A DNA stretch of 6,344 bases, taken from positions 1 through 6,344 of the forward strand of contig DQYM01000217.1 of the NCBI GenBank assembly GCA_011040545.1, read 5' to 3'. A model generated the notes under the pieces. That model was not told the origin of the DNA, ran no database searches, and worked only from the letters and a program-made list of their open reading frames with translations. Positions 1 through 4,838 of the stretch are shown in pieces (the first letter of the stretch is position 1; every line of letters starts with the position of its first letter). A program made the position numbers and the translations under genes. The DNA is from Candidatus Bathyarchaeota archaeon (lineage in GTDB: Archaea > Thermoproteota > Bathyarchaeia > EX4484-135).

Positions 1-464
1 GGGCCTAGGCTACCTAAGCCCAGCCCAGGTAGCGGGAGGGGGCTGCTGTGATCTAGTATATCGCCAAATGGGCTATACTGGCCATAGGATTCATATAGCA
101 TGCTCATAAGGCCCCATGAGGCCCAAGTAGGTGGCGATCCCTTCCTAGCCCATAGGGCAATGGCAGCTAAGCCAGATGGTAGCTCCCCAGAGGCACTAGC
201 TGGCGTTAGGGAGCCTAGGTCTATCCCCTGAACGGTTATGGTATCATTGAAGGCTAGGAAGGCAGCTCTTGCCATACACGAGCCCTCTGGGAAGGCCGTT
301 AAGTAAATGGCGCTAGCGAGGTATGGTGGTGATGGAGCCTCATCCCACCCACCTGGTAGCTGAGCATAGGCCACGGGCACTAGGGTAGTCCACGTGCCAC
401 AGATCAGGGAGGACGCCAAGAGGATGGCTACTATGAGCTTGCTGGCCCTCATGGCCACTTCCAT
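1..464 (-). CDS. Secreted or surface protein of unknown function, partial (C-terminus beyond left edge)
   Basis: An open frame runs without a stop from ATG 464 to the window edge, giving 154 codons plus two bases. The N-terminus is a convincing Sec-type signal peptide: charged start (Arg6, Lys9), hydrophobic core about residues 10-22 (LIVAILLASSLIC), and a cleavage-like AYA/Q site at residue 34. The mature part is rich in Pro, Ser, Ala and Gly, with aromatic patches such as WASWGLMSMLYESYGQY and two Cys (one in the signal, one near residue 63). I recognise no catalytic motif or family. A second in-frame ATG at 452 would shorten the signal by four residues. I prefer 464 because a TATA-like element lies 27-36 bases upstream, the spacing seen at other genes here. 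The gene lies on the same strand as the membrane regulator upstream and may be its target (see the palindrome at 528-546). That it is a real gene is well supported; its function is unknown. Confidence 0.7.
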   Translation of the reverse strand, partial: MEVAMRASKLIVAILLASSLICGTWTTLVPVAYAQLPGGWDEAPSPPYLASAIYLTAFPEGSCMARAAFLAFNDTITVQGIDLGSLTPASASGELPSGLAAIALWARKGSPPTWASWGLMSMLYESYGQYSPFGDILDHSSPLPLPGLGLGSLG

Positions 465-483
465 CCCCAGCCGTAAGGGCAGG

Positions 484-500
484 CTTTAAGTTTCTTAAGC
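484..500 (-). promoter_or_regulatory. TATA-box region of the secreted-protein gene
   Basis: On the minus strand this reads GCTTAAGAAACTTAAAG, with two overlapping TATA-like cores. The upstream core (491-500) ends 36 bases before ATG 464, similar to the GCTTAA elements before the other minus-strand genes. The downstream core (484-490) would instead suit the alternative ATG at 452. This is inferred from position and composition only. Confidence 0.45.
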
Positions 501-527
501 GTTCCCCATTTTGCTAATTAGAGTTAG

Positions 528-546
528 GGCTCTGAAAAACAGAGCT
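528..546. promoter_or_regulatory. Palindromic site, copy 1 (candidate operator, or oligo-T terminator)
   Basis: Plus-strand sequence GGCTCTGAAAAACAGAGCT contains perfect 6-bp arms GCTCTG/CAGAGC (529-534 and 540-545) around a 5-base spacer. It matches the site at 1391-1409 read on the minus strand at 18 of 19 positions. It lies 8 bases beyond the stop codon of the membrane regulator and about 28 bases upstream of the TATA region of the secreted-protein gene. On the minus strand the spacer is TTTTT, so it could alternatively help end transcription of the regulator gene. The close match to the second copy favours a protein-binding site. Confidence 0.5.
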
Positions 547-553
547 TGACGTT

Positions 554-1351
554 CTAGCTCCAGATCATGGGTAGGGCCAAGATCACATTTAGGTAGAAGG
601 TGATAAGGGCACAGAAGGCAGCCTTTTCAGTACTTATCTTCTTGATAACGCTTATGAAAGCGGTAAGCAGGGCCAGGGAAGCACCTGTTAGCAGGAGCAT
701 CAGTATGGTAATGGGCCATATTGGTGTGCTTGGGAAGGCTGTCGTAATAGCTAGCCAGATGAAGGGGAAAATAGCTGAAGGGGCCATTGATATAGCTGCT
801 CCAAGCAGCAATCGGCTAGAGCCCCTTACTGAACGTGTGAGGGCGGTAGAGGAAGCTATAACTGATGCAGCTACTAACAAGAAGCCACATAAGAATAAGG
901 CTGCTGCTATAGCTGGCTCTGAAATGGGCCTATTATTATACATGAGCAAGATGGGCGTAAGGCCAGATAGAGCAGATGAAATAGCGCCTAGGCCTAGGGC
1001 CGTGAGGGCCAGTGGTATTGAGCGACTTAGGGGCAGGCAGGAGGCAACCAGCCTCTTGAGCAGCGATGCATAGGGCCTAGCTAGATCGAGTGGCAGCAGG
1101 ACCTCACGGCCAAGCTCTAGGAGCTGGAGGGCCTTCCTCCCCTTCTCAGTAAGGTGGTAGCGCCTCTCCTTATCCTTGGCTACTAGGCCCCTGAGGAGGC
1201 TTAGGCTATAATACAAGGCCCCAACGCTTAGCCCAAGCTCTTCCTTTAGCTCCTTAAATGAAGCACTGCCCCTCTCGCCAAGGAAGATTAGTATGCGCCT
1301 GCAGTTCGGCTTCCCAAGCACATCTAGGTATTCCTCAAGCTCTTCGGCCAT
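554..1351 (-). CDS. Membrane-anchored winged-helix transcriptional regulator (ArsR-like N-terminus)
   Basis: A 265-residue protein with two parts. Residues about 5-85 form an ArsR/MarR-like winged helix: LGKPNCRRILIFLGERGSAS leads into a helix-turn-helix (FKELKEELGLSVGALYYSLSLL, about 32-53), followed by a wing with LVAKDKERRYHLTEKGRKAL (56-74). Residues about 110-265 hold about five hydrophobic spans (roughly 112-136, 146-171, 181-206, 211-235, 243-263), so the DNA-binding domain would be tethered at the inner face of the membrane. Such HTH-plus-membrane fusions are known in archaea and usually lack an assigned signal. ATG 1351 is supported by a TATA box ending 24 bases upstream, implying a leaderless or nearly leaderless message. 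The stop is TAG. Matching palindromes flank the gene and could be its operators; that is inference. No metal-binding Cys pair typical of metal-sensing ArsR proteins is visible in the HTH, so metal sensing is not suggested. Confidence 0.8.
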   Translation of the reverse strand: MAEELEEYLDVLGKPNCRRILIFLGERGSASFKELKEELGLSVGALYYSLSLLRGLVAKDKERRYHLTEKGRKALQLLELGREVLLPLDLARPYASLLKRLVASCLPLSRSIPLALTALGLGAISSALSGLTPILLMYNNRPISEPAIAAALFLCGFLLVAASVIASSTALTRSVRGSSRLLLGAAISMAPSAIFPFIWLAITTAFPSTPIWPITILMLLLTGASLALLTAFISVIKKISTEKAAFCALITFYLNVILALPMIWS

Positions 1352-1374
1352 ACGGGCTTAAAATGGCAGGAGGG

Positions 1375-1383
1375 CTTTTAAGC
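1375..1383 (-). promoter_or_regulatory. TATA box of the membrane regulator gene
   Basis: Minus-strand GCTTAAAAG. Its upstream end is 32 bases before ATG 1351, placing the expected start of transcription at or very near the start codon. The palindrome at 1391-1409 begins 7 bases upstream, where a bound protein could block or recruit the basal transcription factors TBP and TFB. Confidence 0.55.
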
Positions 1384-1390
1384 CTACCTT

Positions 1391-1409
1391 AGCTCTGCTT
1401 TTCAGAGCC
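1391..1409. promoter_or_regulatory. Palindromic site, copy 2 (candidate autoregulatory operator)
   Basis: Plus strand AGCTCTGCTTTTCAGAGCC; arms GCTCTG (1392-1397) and CAGAGC (1403-1408) are perfect, with a 5-base spacer. It is the inverted counterpart of the site at 528-546, with 18 of 19 positions shared. It sits directly upstream of the TATA box of the winged-helix gene, a typical place for an archaeal activator or autoregulator site. It also lies between the end of the uS11 gene and the regulator, but its minus-strand spacer (AAAAG) is not a T-tract, so a terminator role is less likely here. Confidence 0.55.
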
Positions 1410-1441
1410 ACATAATCAAGCATGGAGGAAAGGCTAGCTCC

Positions 1442-1858
1442 CTATACCCTACGGCCCCTACGGCCTCCCTTCCGCCTAGTCCCATCGTGCGGTATCGGCG
1501 TTACATCCTCTATACGGCCTATCTTAAAGCCAGCCCTAGCTAAGGCCCTTATGGCTGCCTGGGCACCAGGGCCAGGTGTCTTTGGGCCAGGGCCACCAGG
1601 AGCCCTTACCTTTATGTGGATGGCTGTTATACCACGCTTCTTAGCAATTTCAGCAGCATAGGCAGCAGCCTTCATAGCAGCATAGGGGCTTGGCTTTAGC
1701 CTATCTGCTTTAACGAACATGCCACCAGATGCCCTAGCAATTGTTTCAGCACCAGTTAGGTCCGTTATGGTGATTATCGTGTTGTTAAAGGAGCTGTATA
1801 TGTGTGCTATGCCCCAGCGCTCCTTCCTAGGGCGACCCCTCCCCTCAGCCTCACTCAA
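1442..1858 (-). CDS. rps11: 30S ribosomal protein uS11 (S11p), archaeal type
   Basis: A 138-residue protein, close to the usual archaeal S11 length of about 130. Hallmarks are [16 protein letters not shown] (21-36), [11 protein letters not shown] (43-53), [27 protein letters not shown] (84-110) and the C-terminal [21 protein letters not shown] (118-138), with the Gly/Arg-rich end expected for contacts with 16S rRNA. It builds the platform of the small subunit, near the 3' end of 16S rRNA. The start is TTG 1858. An ATG is absent, and a strong AGGAGGT lies 8 bases upstream. The TTG overlaps the TGA stop of uS4 (TTGA), pointing to coupled translation. It is the last gene of the uS13-uS4-uS11 run. 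The expected archaeal next gene rpoD does not follow; a membrane regulator with its own promoter does. The stop is TAG. Confidence 0.97.
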   Translation of the reverse strand: MSEAEGRGRPRKERWGIAHIYSSFNNTIITITDLTGAETIARASGGMFVKADRLKPSPYAAMKAAAYAAEIAKKRGITAIHIKVRAPGGPGPKTPGPGAQAAIRALARAGFKIGRIEDVTPIPHDGTRRKGGRRGRRV

Positions 1859-2409
1859 GCACTACCACCTCCTGCCTCAGAGCCCTCCTTACCCTCTAGG
1901 CCAGGGGGCTTCTTATTAGCAAATGGGCTAGTTGGTGCGTACGTGATGAGGTCCTCTTCATCACGCTTTACTATGTAGCCAGGTGAGTAGACCTTACGGC
2001 CCCCTATGGCTATGTGGCCATGGACTATCAGCTGCCTAGCCTGGTAGGGCGATACAGCTAAACCCTTGCGGTAGACTAGCGTCTGCAGCCTACGCTCAAG
2101 GAGGTGCTCAACCCTCAGGTCAAGGACATGGTCAAGCTCAGCACCCTCATCCAGGAGGCCAAGCCTGTACAGCTTGTCCAGGAGCTCCCTCTCACGCTTC
2201 TTCCTGACCTCAGGTGGCTGGCTGAGCAGGGACCTAGCAATACGCCTGAAGTGGGATACGGTTGTCTTAGCCCTCCAGAGTTCACGCTTGTTCCTAAGGC
2301 CATAGATGCCCATGATCTCTAGCTCCTCCTTTAGGACATCGGCCCTCCAGGGGTGCCTTGGCGTCTTGTACTTCTTCCTTGGCCTCTTTGGGTCCCCCAA
2401 GGCCATCAC
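1855..2409 (-). CDS. rps4: 30S ribosomal protein uS4 (S4p), archaeal type
   Basis: A 184-residue protein matching archaeal S4 (eukaryotic S9 type) in length and content. The N-terminal part has [17 protein letters not shown] (5-21) and [14 protein letters not shown] (36-49). An S4 RNA-binding domain occupies about 105-155 ([20 protein letters not shown], then [20 protein letters not shown]). It is a primary 16S rRNA binder that nucleates assembly of the 30S body. The C-terminal tail from about 168 is low-complexity (Gly, Glu, Ser). The start is either GTG 2409 or the adjacent ATG 2406, in the context GGGGTGATGG. Because GGTGAT itself matches the 16S complementary sequence, the true first codon cannot be settled by eye. 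The gene begins 7 bases after the uS13 stop, and its TGA overlaps the uS11 TTG, so the three genes form one operon. Confidence 0.97.
   Translation of the reverse strand: MMALGDPKRPRKKYKTPRHPWRADVLKEELEIMGIYGLRNKRELWRAKTTVSHFRRIARSLLSQPPEVRKKRERELLDKLYRLGLLDEGAELDHVLDLRVEHLLERRLQTLVYRKGLAVSPYQARQLIVHGHIAIGGRKVYSPGYIVKRDEEDLITYAPTSPFANKKPPGLEGKEGSEAGGGSA
1867..1873 (-). promoter_or_regulatory. Strong Shine-Dalgarno site for uS11
   Basis: Minus-strand AGGAGGT with 8 bases before the TTG at 1858. It lies inside the 3' end of the uS4 gene and fixes the uS11 start at TTG. The nearby GTG at 1861 is out of frame. Confidence 0.8.
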
Positions 2410-2416
2410 CCCATGC

Positions 2417-2878
2417 CTACTTCTTGCGCCTCCTTACCACGCCAACCGTCATCCCCCTGCGGCCAGTCGTACGTGTCTTCTGGCCCCTCACCTTGAGGCC
2501 AAGGGCATGCCTAATGCCCTTCCAGCACTTTATCTTCTTCATTAGCTCAATATCCATCTTCATGCGGAGCTCAAGGTCAGCGCCTATGAAGTGTAGATGC
2601 CTGCCCGTTTCTGGATCCTTCTGGCGGTTCACCATCCAGGGCTTAATGCCATGTGCTACTGGGTCCTTGAGGACCTCCTCAATCTTCCTTATCTCCTCCT
2701 CAGTTAGGAAGCCAGCCCTCATATCTGGGTCTAGGCCAAGGAGGCGTGTTATAGCCCAGCCTAGCCTAATGCCAACCCCCTTTATCCTAGTAAGTGCGTA
2801 GGGGACCTTAAGCGTCCCATCTATGTCCGTCCCAGCCACCCTGATTATGTGCTTGAACTCCCTCTCCAAGCCCATCAC
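2417..2878 (-). CDS. rps13: 30S ribosomal protein uS13 (S13p), archaeal type
   Basis: A 153-residue protein, normal for the archaeal/eukaryotic (S18-like) form. It shows FKHIIRVAGTDIDGTLKVPYAL (8-29), the helix-hairpin-helix-like RIKGVGIRLGWAI (31-43), the insert DPETGRHLHFIGADLELRMKMDIE (88-111) and the RNA-binding end GIRHALGLKVRGQKTRTTGRRG (121-142) with a basic tail. It sits in the 30S head, contacting uS19 and P-site tRNA. The start is GTG 2878 or ATG 2875, in the context GGGTGATGG, nearly the same as at uS4. A TATA box lies 26-38 bases upstream of the GTG. This is the first gene of the operon with uS4 and uS11, and the stop is TAG. The S13-S4-S11 order is the conserved archaeal order. 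Confidence 0.97.
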   Translation of the reverse strand: MMGLEREFKHIIRVAGTDIDGTLKVPYALTRIKGVGIRLGWAITRLLGLDPDMRAGFLTEEEIRKIEEVLKDPVAHGIKPWMVNRQKDPETGRHLHFIGADLELRMKMDIELMKKIKCWKGIRHALGLKVRGQKTRTTGRRGMTVGVVRRRKK

Positions 2879-2903
2879 CCTGGCTACCTTATGGCCCTTA
2901 AGC

Positions 2904-2916
2904 GATTATTTAAGCA
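2904..2916 (-). promoter_or_regulatory. TATA box of the uS13-uS4-uS11 operon
   Basis: Minus-strand TGCTTAAATAATC. The identical 13 bases occur at 4748-4760 before the membrane winged-helix gene. Its upstream end is 38 bases before GTG 2878, so the 5' leader should be only a few bases long. Confidence 0.65.
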
Positions 2917-2953
2917 CTACGGGGCGGAAGAGGGCATCGGCAGAAGGGTAGCC

Positions 2954-3055
2954 TTACCAAAGGGTCTTAACGTAACCGCTCCTGATTATCTCCTGGTCCC
3001 TAGTCAGGAGCACAGAGCCCGTTAAGCGAGCGATTGCCACTATGGCCCTAGATCC
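2954..3055 (-). pseudogene. Remnant resembling the C-terminal end of a PIN-domain (VapC-like) protein
   Basis: After an in-frame TAG at 3058-3056, the minus strand encodes 33 codons and a TAA: GSRAIVAIARLTGSVLLT followed by RDQEIIRSGYVKTLW. The pattern hydrophobic-IVAIA-x4-G-x-x-LLTRD matches the last acidic-residue region of PIN nucleases, where a late strand is followed by T-x-D. The earlier PIN catalytic acids are missing, because the space upstream is taken by the ATPase gene in another frame. It cannot be a working nuclease. It lies between the ATPase stop (3067) and the ribosomal operon promoter. A GTG at 3040 could start a 28-residue peptide, but no ribosome-binding site is evident. 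A decayed gene is the best reading; chance resemblance is possible because the match is short. Confidence 0.4.
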
Positions 3056-3066
3056 CTAACACGCCC

Positions 3067-3858
3067 CTACCCTGGGAACAAGAGGCGCTTAAACGGTACG
3101 TAGCCAGCACGCTCCATAATGGCTACTACTGAGCGGTAGGCAGGTGAGTCATCTGGGAGCTCAAGGAGGGAACGGCCCTCTAGGACGAAGCGCCTAACTA
3201 GCTCATCGTAGGCTATCTTGCCTAGGTAGCGGAGGCCAAGCTCCTCCTCAGCCTTCCTGCCGAGCTCATCTGGGAACTCATAGCCACCGACCAGATAGAT
3301 GTGGCCGTACTCTATCCTAACGCCCTCTATGACCTTAACTGCCCGCTTAACGTGCTCAAATGCCTTCTTAGATGGATCTAGGAGCTCAAATATATCATCA
3401 AACCTTGAGCTTATACGCCTGTTCAGCTGCTCTAAGCCAGCTGGCGAATCTATGAGCACGTACTTGTAGTTCCTAGCTATACGCTCAATAGCACCCTTCA
3501 GAGCTGCATCTGGCGTGCAGTAGCAGCCCTCAGTGTACTTCGTCCCAATGGTTATGAAATCAAAACCCTCCCCCTCGTATATGCCTTCCTCCCAGATGGC
3601 GCTCTCCATGCGCTCAGATGGGGGAGCACCGTAGAGCGTCCCACTGGCCTCGAAGAAAGTTTCAATTACTAGGTCCGTTATGGTCTTCTTGCCCTCTGCC
3701 TCCATATCAACGCCAACCATGTAGCCAAGGCACTGGTCGGGGTCAGCATCAACGAGCAGGAGGGGCGTTTCACCTACCTCAATTAAGTACTTTGCTACTA
3801 GGGCTATGAAGGTGCTCTTCCCAACGCCTCCCCTGCCCATTGAGGCCAGTATCTTCAT
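3067..3858 (-). CDS. CooC-type MinD/ParA-family P-loop ATPase
   Basis: A 263-residue SIMIBI-class ATPase. The deviant Walker A is MGRGGVGKST (7-16), followed by LLLVDADPDQCLG (33-45) and a Walker B-like VLIDSPAGLEQLNRR (134-148). GCYCTPDAALKGAIERI (111-127) has the Cys-x-Cys (112/114) seen in CooC, the nickel-insertion ATPase of CO dehydrogenase, where these residues bind metal at the dimer interface. CooC-like AGLEHLSRR is here AGLEQLNRR. Length matches CooC proteins (about 250-265). Two oddities: the signature lysine of the deviant Walker A is Arg9, and no CO dehydrogenase or other Ni enzyme gene is in the window, so the client is unknown. Metal-cofactor insertion is inference from the family. 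ATG 3858 is supported by a TATA box 25-32 bases upstream, meaning a leaderless message. A perfect 7-bp inverted repeat sits just before the start. The stop is TAG. Confidence 0.85.
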   Translation of the reverse strand: MKILASMGRGGVGKSTFIALVAKYLIEVGETPLLLVDADPDQCLGYMVGVDMEAEGKKTITDLVIETFFEASGTLYGAPPSERMESAIWEEGIYEGEGFDFITIGTKYTEGCYCTPDAALKGAIERIARNYKYVLIDSPAGLEQLNRRISSRFDDIFELLDPSKKAFEHVKRAVKVIEGVRIEYGHIYLVGGYEFPDELGRKAEEELGLRYLGKIAYDELVRRFVLEGRSLLELPDDSPAYRSVVAIMERAGYVPFKRLLFPG

Positions 3859-3859
3859 G

Positions 3860-3877
3860 CCCTAGCTGGTGCTAGGG
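3860..3877. repeat. Perfect 7-bp inverted repeat at the ATPase gene start
   Basis: CCCTAGC (3860-3866), spacer TGGT, GCTAGGG (3871-3877). It occupies the interval between the TATA box and ATG 3858, over the expected transcription start, and could be an operator. The CTAG word is very common in this DNA, which raises the odds of chance pairing. Confidence 0.4.
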
Positions 3878-3882
3878 CTCAG

Positions 3883-3890
3883 CCTTAAGC
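3883..3890 (-). promoter_or_regulatory. TATA box of the CooC-like ATPase gene
   Basis: Minus-strand GCTTAAGG with its upstream end 32 bases before ATG 3858, the same spacing as at the membrane regulator gene (32). It separates this gene from the upstream membrane protein gene, which ends at 3908. Confidence 0.5.
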
Positions 3891-3907
3891 CTTTCCCACC
3901 ACATGGC

Positions 3908-4723
3908 CTACCGAGCTCTGGTCGTGTAGCGAGGCCTTGAGTGCCTCCTGGCCTTCCTAGCACCCTTCCTCCTCGGCTTTGGCCTCTTAGGTGGCATGAG
4001 GCAGGCGAGCTTGTAATCGCTAGAGGACGGTAGGAAGCGAACTACGCCCCTTAGGCTTAGCTCAAGGAGGGCGCTATCTAGCTCATCTGGTGCTAGGCCC
4101 GTTGTGCCCACGAGCTCCTCCCTGCTCATCCCACCTGGGTTATCCACTAGGGCCTCAACTACCTTTAGCTCCACACGGGAGAGGCTAGCTTGGGCGCTTG
4201 GGAAGACGTAGAGCACGACCTTGCCCTTAACGACCTGCTTAGCCTCACCGTGCTGGCAGAACCTAGCTAGGAGGGCTTCTGCCTCCTCTAGGCTAAGGCC
4301 AAGCTCCCTCATAACAATGGCCTTCGTTAGGACACCACCATACCTAGTTGCCAAGCTAAGAAGCCTTACGTCTAGCCTCCTAGCCCTTGGCGGGGGCCTA
4401 GGGCCAGCCAGGGGGCATGTCATAAATGGCACTCCTATTAGGATAGCATACGGTATGGCTACCCAGGGGCCTAATGGGTTCTGTAGCAGGAAGGCAAGGA
4501 TACCGAGGGCCAATAGGGCAGCATCTGATGCCAGGATGTGCTTAAGGGAGGCATTAACAGCCCTATGTGCTATAACCAGGGCAAATGAGCCATAGAGGCT
4601 GGCTAGGAAGGCTAGGAAGAAGGCCTCGTAGGAACTCATGCTAAGTAGGAGCGGACCAGTTATAGCTACCATCATGGATATGAACGTAGCTACGCCATCT
4701 GCTACTGCCTCTTGCCTATTCAA
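3908..4723 (-). CDS. Membrane protein with two C-terminal winged-helix-like domains and a basic tail
   Basis: A 271-residue protein I cannot assign to a named family. The N-terminal part has about four hydrophobic spans (roughly 8-30, 33-53, 65-82, 86-103), ending in a Pro/Arg linker (GPRPPPRARR, 107-116). Two helix-turn-helix-like modules follow. The first is about 118-175 (LLSLATRYGGVLTKAIVMRE, then LGLSLEEAEALLARF, with wing KQVVKGKVVLYVF). The second is about 182-240 (VELKVVEALVDNPGGMSREE, then LVGTTGLAPDELDSALLELS). The last 26 residues hold 14 Lys/Arg, a likely nucleic-acid or phospholipid contact. The predicted role is a membrane-tethered regulator with membrane domain first and HTH last, opposite in order to the protein at 554-1351. 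The start is TTG 4723, since no in-frame ATG is nearby; a TATA box lies 25-37 bases upstream. It is divergent from the XPD gene, and its stop is TAG. Confidence 0.7.
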   Translation of the reverse strand: MNRQEAVADGVATFISMMVAITGPLLLSMSSYEAFFLAFLASLYGSFALVIAHRAVNASLKHILASDAALLALGILAFLLQNPLGPWVAIPYAILIGVPFMTCPLAGPRPPPRARRLDVRLLSLATRYGGVLTKAIVMRELGLSLEEAEALLARFCQHGEAKQVVKGKVVLYVFPSAQASLSRVELKVVEALVDNPGGMSREELVGTTGLAPDELDSALLELSLRGVVRFLPSSSDYKLACLMPPKRPKPRRKGARKARRHSRPRYTTRAR

Positions 4724-4747
4724 CCCTCATGTAGGAATTACACGGGG

Positions 4748-4760
4748 GATTATTTAAGCA
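4748..4760 (-). promoter_or_regulatory. TATA box of the membrane winged-helix gene
   Basis: Minus-strand TGCTTAAATAATC, identical over 13 bases to the ribosomal operon promoter element at 2904-2916 and placed alike (37 bases from TTG 4723, against 38 from GTG 2878). Confidence 0.6.
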
Positions 4761-4785
4761 TGCCCTACTATTCCATTAGGCTAGC

Positions 4786-4803
4786 ATAGCTCAGCTATTT
4801 AGG
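4786..4803 (+). promoter_or_regulatory. Palindrome and weak TATA-like element before the XPD gene
   Basis: ATAGCT-C-AGCTAT (4786-4798) is a perfect 13-bp palindrome that overlaps GCTATTTAGG (4794-4803), the best TATA-like element in the spacer. From it a start near 4824 would be expected, leaving room for the ribosome-binding site. The core is weaker than those of the minus-strand genes. Confidence 0.35.
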
Positions 4804-4828
4804 CCAGTACCCCATGGCTAGGGGGCAA

Positions 4829-4834
4829 GGGAGG
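4829..4834 (+). promoter_or_regulatory. Shine-Dalgarno site for the XPD TTG start
   Basis: GGGAGG, 4 bases before TTG 4839. Spacing is short but acceptable. It supports TTG 4839, since the frame has no ATG between the upstream in-frame TAG (4800-4802) and the Walker A motif. Confidence 0.45.
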
Positions 4835-4838
4835 GCCT

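Noticed and set aside
600..1073. 157-codon plus-strand open frame opposite the membrane regulator
   Set aside because: It lies wholly antisense to a gene with a clear winged helix and membrane spans, has no promoter or ribosome-binding site, and encodes no recognisable domain.
528..1409. Reading the flanking 19-bp repeats as terminal inverted repeats of a mobile element
   Set aside because: No target-site duplication is visible next to either copy, the enclosed gene is a regulator and not a transposase, and the copies sit at promoter-proximal positions, which fits operators better.
2104..2801. Several plus- and minus-strand frames of 62-147 codons overlapping uS4 and uS13
   Set aside because: The ribosomal proteins are unambiguous on the minus strand, so the overlapping frames are shadows.
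2978..3011. Perfect 8-bp inverted repeat GCTCCTGA / TCAGGAGC with an 18-base loop
   Set aside because: It falls inside the PIN-like remnant and has a long loop without a T-tract, so it is probably chance; not at a promoter or gene end.
4221..4595. 124-codon plus-strand open frame opposite the membrane HTH gene
   Set aside because: Antisense shadow; the minus-strand frame has hydrophobic spans and HTH-like modules and a promoter.
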